64,000 bases of DNA. It comes from Cladopsammia gracilis. Taxonomy: Eukaryota > Cnidaria > Anthozoa > Scleractinia > Dendrophylliidae. The stretch lies in NCBI GenBank assembly GCA_022457155.1, contig JAJGOT010001019.1:1-64000 (forward strand), written 5' to 3'. The notes below the pieces were generated by a model. It worked only from the letters and a program-made list of their open reading frames with translations. It ran no database searches and had not been told where the DNA came from. Positions 1 to 10,702 of this stretch are shown piece by piece; the stretch's first letter is position 1, and each line of letters starts with the position of its first letter. A program made the translations under genes and the position numbers.

Positions 1-24
1 CATTATCTCAAATGATTATAAATA

Positions 25-174
25 CAGTCAAACCTCTCGTTACAGACACCTCCACAACATGGAAATCTCTTTATTACTGACACTTCACTTGGTCCAAAAG
101 AGACCAAAAGTCATATAAACTCTACCTCAGACCGTAATACACACTTAAACTTGTCCCATAACGAGGTTCAACTG
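25..174. mobile_element. Short MITE with TA target duplication
   Basis: A 150-bp element flanked by TA on both sides (23-24 and 175-176). It starts CAGTCAAACCTC and ends with the near-complement GAGGTTCAACTG. The ends resemble pogo/Tc1-mariner type termini. It has no coding capacity, so it is a non-autonomous element. Confidence 0.6.
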
Positions 175-973
175 TACCTTTTTTGTTTATGGCTTTGCAC
201 ATCACACTGTAGTAGTAATATTAATATTGAAGGAGTTGATTATGTATCCTCCAGTTCCCCTTCAGGACTTGCTTAGCAGGCACATCACAAACAATATTTC
301 TAACAAAAGACATGCATTTGTCTACCTCGTCCTCTAACTGAACAATTCTAATTAGTAGTCCCTAGCATATATACCGCAGTGCCATTTTCTCGAACTTTTT
401 CAGTAATGGTAATAGGACAGAAGAAAATGTATAGTAACTGTTGTAAATGTAATGTTAAGGTAATCAAATGTGATGTATTAGATGATTTCACCTTGTTCCA
501 TTAATTTAAAAAATTTCGAATTGCATTATAATTTAAATTTTAGTTTTCAACTTTTCAAAACGAGAGAACCACGTCAGCCAAAGCTGCGCTGCTGTATTTT
601 TACCAATCATGTATTGTATGGCACAAACTCAAATTACCAAAAAAAAAATAATTGTATCAATAACTAAATTCAAGTTAATAATAATCTTTGCGAACCTTTT
701 TTCATAAAAAAAAACAGTGATATATTCCATCAGCTTTACAAACAAGGGAGAACAACAGCAAAACAAAAAAACATGTCAGTGCATGTACTTGACATGTGCG
801 GATGGTGTTGGTGCCCAAATGATGTCATGCCTTGTTCACTATCATCAGACAATTGGACAATGTTAACTTGGGACCAGTCCAAATTTGAAGTTGCCATGGG
901 CCTGTAGTAAAAGTCATTCACATTAATTGATAGAAGGTAAATAAATGCAAATTGTTCTTTTAACACTTTTCAG
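175..973. other. No gene seen (intergenic or intronic)
   Basis: AT-rich sequence with only short random open frames. The last part, up to the acceptor at 971-973, is probably the intron preceding the kinase exon. No upstream kinase exon with a P-loop or HRD motif is visible in this window. Confidence 0.5.
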
Positions 974-1378
974 ATAGAACATCCAACAAATAAGGCCATA
1001 ATCTGTGACCTGGGAGTGGGTAAGTTAAAAGACGCTACACACAAAACTTGTCTCGCTGGAAATGCAGGTACGCTGGCTTACCAGCATAGAGGTCAGCTCG
1101 AAGGAAAAGCCCCAACAACTGCAGCAGATGTATACTCCTTTGGAGTTATTATGGTTGAAGTGTACACACGTGTACCTGTGTGGAAGGGGTTTTCACTGGC
1201 ACAGCTACAAGAAGCTATCATGATCGACAATATCTATCCAGCATATGATAGCGAGTTAATACCACCTGGAGGCAAAGACATCATTCAGCAATGTTTCCAG
1301 GATGCCATTAAAAGGCCAAAGTTTGTCGCACTACTGCCACAAGTGCAAGATCTTGTCGGAGACATTGACATTTGGTAA
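974..1378 (+). CDS. C-terminal exon of a protein kinase (TKL/RIPK-like), possibly a pseudokinase
   Basis: This is the terminal coding exon of a protein kinase-like domain. A pyrimidine-rich acceptor ending CAG at 971-973 opens straight into frame, and the exon runs to TAA at 1376-1378. The first residues carry the subdomain VII motif as CDLGVGK (DLG in place of DFG). Next comes the activation segment AGTLAY and then DVYSFGVIMVE, the subdomain IX motif typical of TKL kinases. A helical C-lobe with the subdomain XI-type RPKF motif closes the protein. The APE triplet expected after AGTLAY is replaced (QHRG), so the Glu that normally pairs with the C-lobe Arg is missing and catalysis is doubtful. 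Cnidarians have expanded families of such kinases. The upstream exons with the ATP-binding lobe are outside the window or unrecognised. Confidence 0.8.
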   Translation: MEHPTNKAIICDLGVGKLKDATHKTCLAGNAGTLAYQHRGQLEGKAPTTAADVYSFGVIMVEVYTRVPVWKGFSLAQLQEAIMIDNIYPAYDSELIPPGGKDIIQQCFQDAIKRPKFVALLPQVQDLVGDIDIW

Positions 1379-4043
1379 ATTGATAATACGTCATTCTGAT
1401 GTTCATTAGGAGACTAGGCCTGAGTTTATTATTTTCTACTGAATTATGAAATGAACCTCAAAAGACCACAGTAAAATAAGAAAAAATACCACGTTTGGGG
1501 TTATTTTGCTCGATAGTAACCTTATGGCAAGCTTTTACAAATCAGTATGGAATTTGAACGATATTTGAAGGCTCGCAATTTCGAAACCATGTGAATATAT
1601 ACTGTGTTTATTTGAAGCAATTTTGAAAGTTGTTACATTTACTTGTAAACTCGGGACCAGTGGTTACTTGAACTTATGGTAGTAAGAAAAACGTTCTTAT
1701 GCAGTTTTACACACGCTGTCTTGACATTATGTTCATTTTTTTATACGTTCCAAATTGATGACAAAAAATATGAAGGAGCATTGTTGTTGTTTACCATTAA
1801 AGTGTCTATATCGCATACAATTTTTTTTCAATATCTCTGTAATGCATACAATCATGTAGATTAGTGTTCCATATAACATTTTTTGATTCTGACACTTTCT
1901 GACCAGTAAACTTGGTTTCAAATGCCCCGCTTTATAAACTATCGCACAACGAACTGTAGGGCTGATCTGACTGTGTAAAAAATTAGACTTTGCGAGACAC
2001 CATCACGACAGAAACCGATAAAGTAGGATCGCAACCGTGGACAGCTGTATATCCTGTGTATACTGTTAGCAGCATTATCGTTTGCGGTCCTTTGCAGATT
2101 TTACTTTTATTTATAAAAAACTATGCCCATCCAAGTTGACCGAATTCTTGTGGATTGGTGCCTGAGAGGTACATGGAAGTCAGAATTTCATCTCATTTTC
2201 CTGCTGTTTTGGTGATGAGCTTTCCCTTTATTTTGGGGAATAAAGCCAGGATTGATTGACTAAGGCCTCTCAGGATCCAAAATTTGTCTGCCAAAGTTAT
2301 TTTTTGATCAAATGTTAGTTTCATCATTTGATGTCATTGGCGTAGGAAGCAGACCTTTCATGTGTTTGGTCACCTCTGATGGGCATGGTCAAAGCAGGGA
2401 ATTTGCAACCAAATTTATTGTAAAAAATGTCAAAATGCATATGCACAGATAACTGATAAAAAGTCAATTTGTTTTGATTTTGTGCAGCTAAGTTTTGTTT
2501 TACATTCTCTCTGAGAAAGTGCTGGAATGTGTGCAAGTGTAGAACAAAAGGCTAGTGAATTGCAAGTGCAAGTTGAGAGATTTGGCCAAGAGAATTAAAC
2601 TCGTCTGATAGTCTCTTAGCAAGTCTACTGATACGGATACTGTTCATGTTTCTGTCAACATTCACAGGAACGTGAATATGGGCAGTACATGCCATTGTAT
2701 GTAAAGAATGAGATGTTTGAAAACAATTCAATGGATTGTAACATCAAGAAAAGATAATTTATTGTTTATTGTCATTCATGTACAGGGGGCTACTGCAATG
2801 ATTGCACAAAATAACCGGAGGCAACAGTCATGTGTCACAGCCTTTAAAAATATGATTTGAAAACTGAATAACCTGAGTGTACAAAGCCGGATAATGCCAT
2901 TAGAAACAAACATCTATCAAGTATCAAAATAATTCACCAAAGCAATGTAAGTTTGACGAGCTGATTCAACGTCTAGTGTAATTCCATTTCTTTGTAAGAA
3001 ACTCTCAGCTTCCTGCCTAAATGTTAACTTGGTCCCTTTAAAATAAAATACAATGAATAAATTATTTATTCATTTATAATTATTTATGAAATGCATAAAT
3101 ATGTCCATTATTAAACCCTTTACCCTTGGCAAGTGGTTATAGCACAAAATGCTAGTGGGTTAAACATTCAAACATATTTAAACATATTTCAAACTGAACA
3201 TAAAAAAAACTCTGCCATGCAATAACCCTAGTCAACAGTCAGAGCTAGATTTCATACCTGGTCTGGCATACAAACAACTCAGCCACACTGCCTCCACTGT
3301 AAGTGTACAATTATCCTGACCTCAGATCCACCCCACCCCCCACCCGTCCTTGATAATTCTACTGCGGGATATCACATGTAGATACATGTACTCATGGATG
3401 AATGCAACAACATTAGACCACTTAAATCCAGAATGTTAACTAATTAATGAGTTGGACATTTTTAACTAGAGACCTTTTCACTAGAAGACCTTTCCTACGC
3501 AGTCTCTGCCACATCATCCTGTAGCCAAGTTTGACAGCACACCCTTTTGCTTCTTCCTCTTCGTCTACTCAAAGAACGGGACAGAGTAGTGACTACAATA
3601 ATTAAAACACAGTAAAATGGGATAGAAAGTCTTAGTTACAAGTGTTTCGTATCTTAAAAAGTTCAATTCAGAATCAAAACAAATTGAACAAACACACGGC
3701 TACGTACCTAAACATAGCGGCGAAAAGTCGGAAAGAACTGCAGCGTTGACAGTATGTCTTACAAAATTTCACAGCTAAAGGATACAAGAAACGGTTAAAA
3801 TATCGTACCTGTAGGTGTTTACAAACTTGCTCTTTTTTCGTTATAATATGCGTTTTTGAGTGCCGAAAGCCGTCTTAAATCCATTTTTCAAACTTTCTTA
3901 AAATTTCACCTTTTTAATAAATTGGTAGAACTTAAAACTATTTTTCCTTAAACTAGTTCACCAAAAGGGATGTTTTGGCCAAATAAGAGAAAAATCGATT
4001 TTTCGTGAGTGTCTTATTATATGGAAACTTTTATAGTTAGGGT
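1379..4043. other. No gene seen; one dispersed repeat fragment
   Basis: This is 2.7 kb without a credible coding region after the kinase stop. About 1950-2060 matches one arm of the inverted-repeat element at 31.69-32.40 kb (shared CTGATCTGACT, then the stretch around ACCGATAAAGTA). The rest is AT-rich and unrecognised. Confidence 0.55.
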
Positions 4044-4082
4044 AATTTCGCCAAAAGCATAGTGCACTGAAAAAATGGCAAA

Positions 4083-4724
4083 ATGACGGGATTTTTTTCG
4101 CTCCAACTAAATCATATTTCCCACCAAAATGTTCACAAGATCCCAGTCTCTTCAAAACCGAGTGTGGATGTTGCCAATGTGTTCAAGGCCACACCTCTCG
4201 TTGCATCCCAACGTACTAAAAATCTCAACGACTTACTTGTCAGATCTAAACTACCCACCACTGCGCCCTCTAACCCACATCCTGGCTCCTTTCGTTGTGG
4301 CAACAACCGCTGCCGTACATGCAAATACATCAATGACGGACAAACAGATTACACATGTCACTCCACAGGAGACACTAGGACCATTAACCACCGCATTGAC
4401 TGCAATTCTAGAAACGTTGTATACATGGTAAAATGCAGACGATGCAACAAACAGTACATTGGAGAGACTGAACGACAACTGAAAGAACGCTTCAACGAAC
4501 GCCGCAGACCAGTCGACAAACAAGTACACCCCGACAACTCTAAACTTACGGCAGTATCAGAACATTTTCTTTCACCTAATCATTCTGCCTCTGACATGCA
4601 ACTGATCCCGCTTGAGCTTATAAAATCTAACCGTGACGACGTGCGTAAGGCTCGAGAGGCTCATCTTATTGATAAAGGCCAAACGCTCGAACCCAAAGGG
4701 TTTAACAGACGCGATGAAACTTAA
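4083..4724 (+). CDS. Penelope-like element (PLE1) GIY-YIG endonuclease ORF, RT missing
   Basis: This 213-codon open frame is the endonuclease end of a Penelope-like retroelement. In these elements a GIY-YIG nuclease nicks the target so that the reverse transcriptase can prime. A Cys cluster (FRCGNNRCRTCKY) precedes the nuclease core. The core has VVYMVKC as the GIY strand, QYIGET as the YIG strand, LKERFNE with the helix Arg, and a C-terminal REAHLID carrying the likely catalytic Glu. A His/Arg position after FNE reads Arg here. The start is arbitrary: the first 25 codons lie in a 115-bp module that also occurs, inverted, at 51.83-51.94 and 52.23-52.34 kb. No reverse transcriptase precedes it, so the copy is 5'-truncated, yet this part has no stop or frameshift. 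Its 3' tail with tandem repeats and a hairpin follows. Confidence 0.85.
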   Translation: MTGFFSLQLNHISHQNVHKIPVSSKPSVDVANVFKATPLVASQRTKNLNDLLVRSKLPTTAPSNPHPGSFRCGNNRCRTCKYINDGQTDYTCHSTGDTRTINHRIDCNSRNVVYMVKCRRCNKQYIGETERQLKERFNERRRPVDKQVHPDNSKLTAVSEHFLSPNHSASDMQLIPLELIKSNRDDVRKAREAHLIDKGQTLEPKGFNRRDET

Positions 4725-5020
4725 TATATACTTATGTAAATTTCAGCGTCCTATTTTTATCCATTAAGTTTATACCATTAACAAAGTATGTATTTTCATA
4801 TCTTTCACTTGTTATATATTCAAATCTGTAACGTTTTTCAGCGTCCTATTTTCAAAAAATCCATTCAGCTTATACTATAAACAAAGTATGTAGTTTCATA
4901 TATTTCGCTTGTTATATATTCAAATCTGTAGCGTTTTTTCTTTTAGTACGGTTATACCCTGAAGAAGAACGGCTGTGCCGTTCGAAATTAATCGGTTTAA
5001 AAATATATTCCTTACTGTAT
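4725..5020 (+). mobile_element. PLE1 3' tail with tandem repeat and hammerhead-like hairpin
   Basis: After the stop there are two tandem copies of a unit of about 97 bp (about 4745-4840 and 4841-4936; both contain CAGCGTCCTATTTT and CTTGTTATATATTCAAATCT). Then comes a compact hairpin motif at 4959-4987: CTGAAGA, a 7-bp stem GAACGGC/GCCGTTC with loop TGT, then GAAA. The same layout occurs at the ends of the other Penelope remnants in this window. Confidence 0.65.
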
Positions 5021-5497
5021 GATCAGCCTTTCATTTCATTTGTTTATCGTTGTCAAGGTTTTTTTCTTTTCGAGGGAAGAATTAAGACAGGTCCCTGAAG
5101 GTGCAGGAAATCTTAACGCGTCAATTTGAGCCCGATATACTAGATACATGGCCCTATTCCCCATCAAGGAGAAAGGAACTAAGCAAGAAAGCAAATCTAG
5201 ATACAAAAGCTCAAAATTTTACAAAGAATATATGGCTCGTCAGCGCTTTTTGCCACCTAACAACTTTGCAGTTCTTGACAGCAGATATTTCCTTAAACAT
5301 TGCACGAAAAAGCTATTGATTTCACAAATTACTAAGTTTTAACAAGCTCTTTCTACTTTTGAAGTCACTTCGTATTGAGCACGGTTTCTTCTCTACCTAC
5401 TTGTGTATGCTAATGAAACAAAATGTGAACAATGACGCCAGCAAATATTCATCTATAACGCATTGATATGTTGACGTTGAATTGTTGTGTCGGAGGT
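5021..5497. other. No recognised gene
   Basis: Two overlapping short open frames occur near 5101-5342. Neither resembles a family I recognise, and neither has convincing splice context. The interval may be the 3' flank of the GPCR gene on the minus strand. Confidence 0.45.
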
Positions 5498-5813
5498 TCA
5501 GCTGGGTGCTGGGCGCCATCTCGATGTTCTGTGCTCTCCTCGCTGGTATAATGTAACCCATGTTGTAAAGGAACTTGGACTGCAGCATACCATTTCATTC
5601 ATCTTCTCTCTGAATCGTTGGCTTGTCAGGGCGTATGCAAATGGATTGACAGCGGAGTTGAACATGATCACTGTATGGGCAATGGGAATAGCAAAAGGAC
5701 TGAGCGCGATGGGCCCAACGCGTTGTTCAAAGAGGTGGAGTATTGCGTCTGCCCCCCAAGAAATTACAGTAATGGCACTGACGGTCACTACCATTAAAGT
5801 GACCCAAAATGCC
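5498..5813 (-). CDS. Last exon of a rhodopsin-like (class A) GPCR
   Basis: On the minus strand an acceptor (TTCACAG, ending at 5814) opens an exon that runs to TGA at 5498-5500. It encodes the end of a seven-helix receptor. First is TM6, with the toggle region read as VISWGADAI instead of the usual CWxP. A short extracellular loop follows, then TM7 with the hallmark NPFAY (NPxxY), and then helix 8 starting RFREKM. A Cys pair (MVCCS) is a plausible palmitoylation site. The tail ends RWRPAPS. Only these last two helices are visible; earlier exons would lie to the right on the minus strand but were not found, and TEs occupy that side. The subfamily is not assignable. It resembles the lineage-expanded anthozoan class A receptors. 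Confidence 0.8.
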
Positions 5814-5820
5814 CTGTGAA

Positions 5821-5861
5821 TGAATGAATGAATGAATTAATTAATGAATGAATGAACGATT
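5821..5861. repeat. (TGAA)n microsatellite
   Basis: TGAA/TTAA tetranucleotide repeats lie in the intron immediately beside the GPCR exon. Confidence 0.85.
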
Positions 5862-6168
5862 GGTCGTTGTCTATGATCTATCAGAGTACAGACGCACGGC
5901 TGACGTCATGGAAAAATTGTTTGCTTTGTTTTGTCCAACATGTAGCACAGTTTTAAAAATGTTTGCGAGATTATTCTGGATTGAGCAAGTAAAAGCCTCG
6001 AAAAATGTTTAGCAGGAGCTGTTTACAAGCAAGAAAAAGAAGAAAGCAAGACGAAAAGTGTTCTTGTCGACTTGAAAAATACCTAAACTGAAACAAATCT
6101 TCGAACAGTCGAGCGCTGCGAGGCAAGTTCGTAAATTGTACTCTTTTTACTTTTCTGATCTTGATTAA

Positions 6169-6355
6169 AACAAATAGATTCCATATGACCGTGTGTCTGT
6201 TCAGTTATAGATCACAGAAGACGTCAAAATGTGGTATGGTCATCAGTGACACACTCGCCTGTGGCTCGTGTGCCACTTGTTTGTTCTTACCACATTTTGA
6301 CGTCATCTGTGATCTATAACTGAACAGACACACGGCCAAATGGAATCTATTTGTT
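6169..6355. repeat. Foldback: 68-bp near-perfect inverted repeat
   Basis: Arms 6169-6236 and 6288-6355 are reverse complements with about three mismatches, separated by a 51-bp loop. TTAA lies just outside or overlapping both outer ends. It has no ORF. It is probably a foldback-type MITE. Confidence 0.8.
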
Positions 6356-6678
6356 AAGTAGATTACTGTGCCAGGTATAAAGGTTCTTGGAGACCACTGA
6401 ATGGCAGTGACCAAGAGGAGAGGAAGGAGAAACCAGGGCTGGAAACACCGAGTCTGAAGCGCTGGCCTCTAGAAAAGTGAGCCTCGACAGCAACAAATCG
6501 GTACGTACTTAATGAGCTATGTCTGGGGATTAAAAACGAAGTATTTTTGTCGTCCACGAAATGCTAATAGAACACTAAGAAAAATACATCAGGTGAACTT
6601 TCTAAGAGAAAATAAACCATAAACAGAGTTTTAGCAAGTTTTCCAAAACAGAAGCGATGAACTTGAAAAGATAGCCTA

Positions 6679-7760
6679 ATTAAGCAGACGCGACGAAATT
6701 TAATCTTGCCCATATTTATTGTTATTTTCATTACTAGCCGTTTCTAGTTTTCAACCGTTACTTGTTTATTAGCCTATCGTGTGTCAGCATTTTATCTTAG
6801 CCCTTTTTAAATATTGTAACCGTTTTTGTTTCCATCTTCACTTAGCTTTCCTAGCCTCTGATGAAAGTTAGTTTTGTCTAACCGAAATATCGGGCAGATA
6901 TTCTCAAGCAGTTTAAGGCCTGGGTTTAAAGTGTGTTCGGAAAATATGGTTGACACTTAATATCTTCACCGAGAAAACCTAGATCAAAATGAAACTTTCC
7001 CTGAATGTTAATCTTAATGTTTTCTTTTGCCTTAACGCAAAAGTTTGGTCACGTGACATGTCACGTGAACAAAATTTTAAAATTACGTAAATCGGCGATT
7101 TGGTGGCGAATTTTCTTTGTATAGTTAAATAAATTAGCTTTTCCGATGGAGGTCTAACATATTTAACCTTCTACGTTTGGAATGATTGTCCTCAAGTCTT
7201 TAAATTACAGTTATAAATAATTATAGCTTGAATTTTGGACTGAAAAATGGCCTTTGTCCTCATAATTTTTTTTTAAAGATTAATGGACACTCATTCCAAA
7301 CGTGAAGGGCTGGAGATATTTAATCTGCATCAGAAAAGCATTTTTATTTGATTTTTTCTCTTAAACCCGTCACTAATTCGTCAAATATTTGCTTTTTTAA
7401 GAAAAATGGCCACGTGACATGTCACGTGACTTATGCCAAAGCTTATTATACTTAAAAATGTTAAGGACGATAATATCTTTCCATGTGCCAAATTTCGATT
7501 CAGTTCCATTCCGTTTGTAAAAGTTATCACGAATAAACCGTTTTTTCCTGGTCAAAGCCCTTGACCCAGGCCTTAAACTACTTGAGATTATTAAAAGAAA
7601 TCGAACGAATTTGCCGTCTGATCAGCTTTGCGTGTTAAACGTTTTTTATTTAGTTCATTGCTGATCCTGATCTGCTCAAAGATCCAGCTACATTTTGCTA
7701 TTGTTTGTTCAAGTGGTCCTTGTAGTTTTACAGAAGTTATTAATTTTCATTAAGGGCCGG
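6679..7760 (+). mobile_element. Penelope-like remnant (PLE3), 3' end, split by a MITE
   Basis: Only the last codons of the GIY-YIG ORF remain (reading SRRDEI then stop, compared with NRRDET at PLE1). They are followed by the 3' tail. A hammerhead-like hairpin lies at 6858-6887: CTGATGA, stem GTTAG/CTAAC, GAAA. A 656-bp MITE (6917-7572) interrupts the tail, which resumes at 7573. The tail and the following ATCCAGCTACATTTTGCTA-type segment match 57.10-57.36 kb, where the two halves lie head to head. Confidence 0.65.
6917..7572. mobile_element. TTAA-flanked MITE, copy 1, with CACGTG palindrome pairs
   Basis: A 656-bp element beginning GGCCTGGG and ending CCCAGGCC, flanked by TTAA at 6913-6916 and 7573-7576. 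The two halves are roughly inverted copies of each other. Each half holds the palindromic block CACGTGACATGTCACGTG (near 7053 and 7412). There is no ORF. Copy 2 is at 44398-45018. Confidence 0.75.
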
Positions 7761-9230
7761 GCAGTCGGGCACCGGGCAAATTGACCTGGCTGCTTTGGAC
7801 ATCTAAACCTTATTTTTTTCACCAACAAGTTAACTAATTTACAAACTTGGCGTTTTTGATGTGTGTTTTAAAAAATAAATCATATTTCAACTTAAAAAAA
7901 ACAACGAGGTTATTGCTTAGTTACCTCCCGTTGCTCCTTGTACAGGAGAAACGCGACAAACAACTGAAATCGCCCCACAATGCATTGCCAGGCGCTCTGC
8001 ATTATGTTCTGCATGATGTCACTGAGTTGCAAACAAGTTCCACATGTGTTATGGCGACCGGGAAAAGGTCAGAACGGTCGATTAAACAATTTTTTTGTAC
8101 TCAATTTAATAACTTGATGTCCATGACTACAGATATCTGTATTCAGTTGATTGAACAAACAAAATACAATTTTTCAAGCAACAGTAAGATGCTTAAGTTT
8201 CCTGCTTCAAAATGCAGGAAAATGCATCTCCGGGAGACTAAAATTTAAAAATTTCTCCAGGGGAGCATGCCCCCGGACCCCCTACAGTGGATGGGCCTTC
8301 GGCCCTTCTAATCATGTGCCCACCACCTGCTCAAACTCATTGCCCTCCTGTTCAAAATCTTGACGGACCTTAACGAAATCCCTGCATCCGTTTTAACAGT
8401 TTTCTCTTTAATTGCAACAATTAAAAAAAAAAAACAATTATAGACTTAGGCATATACCCGTAGCCACCCCCTATAAAAAAATAATCCTAGATCCGCCCCT
8501 GAATAGGTACAGGTAGCTAGAAACACTAACACTACTTTATGTACCTCATATCTCTACAGTCATGAATAGGCACAGGTAGTTAGAAACACTAATACTACTT
8601 TATGTACCTCATATCACGATTTCTCATCAGAAAAGCACAAACGAAACAGTTTCCCACAATGCATGTAATGATGAGTATCGAATATATTTACTGTTGTTAT
8701 GACATCATCAGCTGACTCAGACATGACTGAAGGTCACTATTCGCGTTATCCAGATGGATAGTAAACAATCAACAATTTACAAAATTACCGTATATGATTA
8801 AAATTCTGCGAGTTCTAGTTCTTGTACGTGAGTTGTGATTTATTTTCCACAAATGGAATAGCGGATTTCGAGGAAGTTTTCGAATTTGTAAATTGAAATT
8901 CGAGACCTTAACGAAATTATGAGATATAAAATTTATAATATTCAGATAGATCTAGTTAAAATTATGTCCTCTTCATGGCGCAAACAGAAAGTGATAAAGG
9001 GAACTAATAACGGTAGTGTTAGCGATCATAGCTAAACAGCTGTCTAGAAAGTTTCTGGTAGTCAATATATATGATAACATATTTCAAATGGTAGTATATA
9101 TGAAGCATTTATTTCTTTAAAATATATTTTTGGAAACTTTGATGTCAGCACATATGGAAAAACCATCGATAATGGAAAGAAATTTCAATGTTTTATGAAA
9201 GTTGCCACATCATGTGAGAACATGATATAT
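7761..9230. other. No gene seen; one tandem duplication
   Basis: No convincing coding sequence. A 62-bp unit (GAATAGGYACAGGTAG at its start) is tandemly duplicated from 8501 and 8563. An open frame at 7847-8248 shows no recognisable domain. Confidence 0.5.
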
Positions 9231-9795
9231 ATACCCCCACCGTGGTACAAGGGGGTGTTGCAACCCCGCCCCCCTTTGGTTTTTGCGATGTTGCAATATT
9301 TCGGAAATATTTTACATCTGAGATAGCCTGCGATGTGCTCTATAAGATAAGGTAAATATTATGGGTTGCAACGTTGCTGGGGGTCCGTGACGTCATCCAA
9401 AATGGCCGCCAAGACGGCCGCCATCTTGGATTTTACTAAAAATTTAAATTTATCGGGAAAACGTGGAAATTGCAAATATTGTTTGCTAGAGATGTAAAAT
9501 AACATACAATTAAACATTTTAATGCGTTTGGTAGCGTTTTATATGTTTTTTCACTGAAAAAAGGTGAAAAATACGCATTTTTATTCAAAAATGGCTTGAC
9601 CACATGTTACTTATGACGTCATATCTCGTTACCATAGCAGCCGATTGTCGCCAAACTTTACCAAAATGTGTCTTAAGGTTAAATGAACAGTTACTGAAAA
9701 CAGCATGTGCTAATCATAAATGGTCTTGAAAATATCGGAGATAAACCTTATGGGGGGTAGCAACCACCCCCACCCCCTTGTATGTCCGAGGGTTA
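9231..9795. mobile_element. Non-autonomous TIR element, C/G-rich ends
   Basis: The left end (about 9231-9263, containing ACAAGGGGGTGTTGCAAC) is complementary to the right end (about 9756-9795, containing CACCCCCTTGTATGTCC). The interior is AT-rich without an ORF. It carries two CRE octamers TGACGTCA (9388-9395 and 9613-9620). The superfamily is not determined. Confidence 0.55.
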
Positions 9796-10425
9796 ACTTA
9801 TCATCGGATCAACTTCAATGCTCTGTTTTTCTGTTTTTTTTTCTGCTTTTTGACAACAGACGCCGTGCCCCATGATAATTATTTTCAATCTGATATTAGC
9901 TTGCGGCTATTACCGCACGGTCTCTATTCCAGAGATCAGATATCTAGTTAATATAGCTCTCACCAGTGTTGGAGGTATTTTTCTTGCACAGCGAAGGGAA
10001 GTCAAGTCTTAAAATCAACAGACCCGCCAACTCTAAAATAACATGACGTCATTCAAACTGACCAATCAGGTGTCGGCCTTAAAATAACCACGCTATATTA
10101 TTAGTTCGGTGCCACACGGCGTGGGGTACTAAAAAGATATATATTTTTTGTTATTAAAAGAGGACCATGTGTATGTGGGATCTGTTCTCTTAGATTATTT
10201 TCTCTTGGTGAAATACCCAAATTAGTAGAAGGTTTAATTGTCTCTCCTTTTTGCCACGTCAGCTCTATTTAGCCAATTAGACCACATATCATGCAAACTG
10301 CACTGGTTTGAACATCATTCTCATCGTTCTATATATGATATTGTACATGTAGCATGATCAATAAGAGCGAGTATATTGGTCCATTTTGGTTGGCTGTATC
10401 TGGACCAGCTATTTTTATGTCTTAA
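9796..10425. other. No gene seen
   Basis: Unrecognised AT-rich sequence with one TGACGTCA octamer near 10044. Confidence 0.5.
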
Positions 10426-10698
10426 GGTGGCTCGCAATAGCTCCCAGCATTTTCCACAATTTCCACTTTTCATAGATCAATACTACAATTCATTATCAGT
10501 TGATGCTGCGAGAGTCATTGTCAAACAATCTATGGTCATCGTCATGACATAACAGGTTACCATAGTCATATTATATCACCTGTTTGTTTGATACAAATTA
10601 AACAAACCGTATAACCTGCTTGTTTGATATCATTATTATAGCACTAGCTGATAAAGAGTGTAAGCACTGGAAATTACTGGAATCTGCCGTGAGCCACC
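10426..10698. mobile_element. TTAA-flanked MITE (GGTGGCTC ends)
   Basis: A 273-bp element starting GGTGGCTC and ending GAGCCACC, with TTAA duplicated at 10422-10425 and 10699-10702. It is non-coding. TTAA target use suggests piggyBac or Kolobok mobilisation (inference). Confidence 0.7.
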
Positions 10699-10702
10699 TT
10701 AA

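Noticed and set aside
4959..4987. Calling the Penelope hairpins proven hammerhead ribozymes
   Set aside because: The order CTGANGA-stem-GAAA is present, but an extra A precedes stem II and stems I/III could not be paired confidently by eye. Kept as a hypothesis only.
5101..5342. Two overlapping short open frames as a gene
   Set aside because: No recognisable domain, no splice support, near a TE end.
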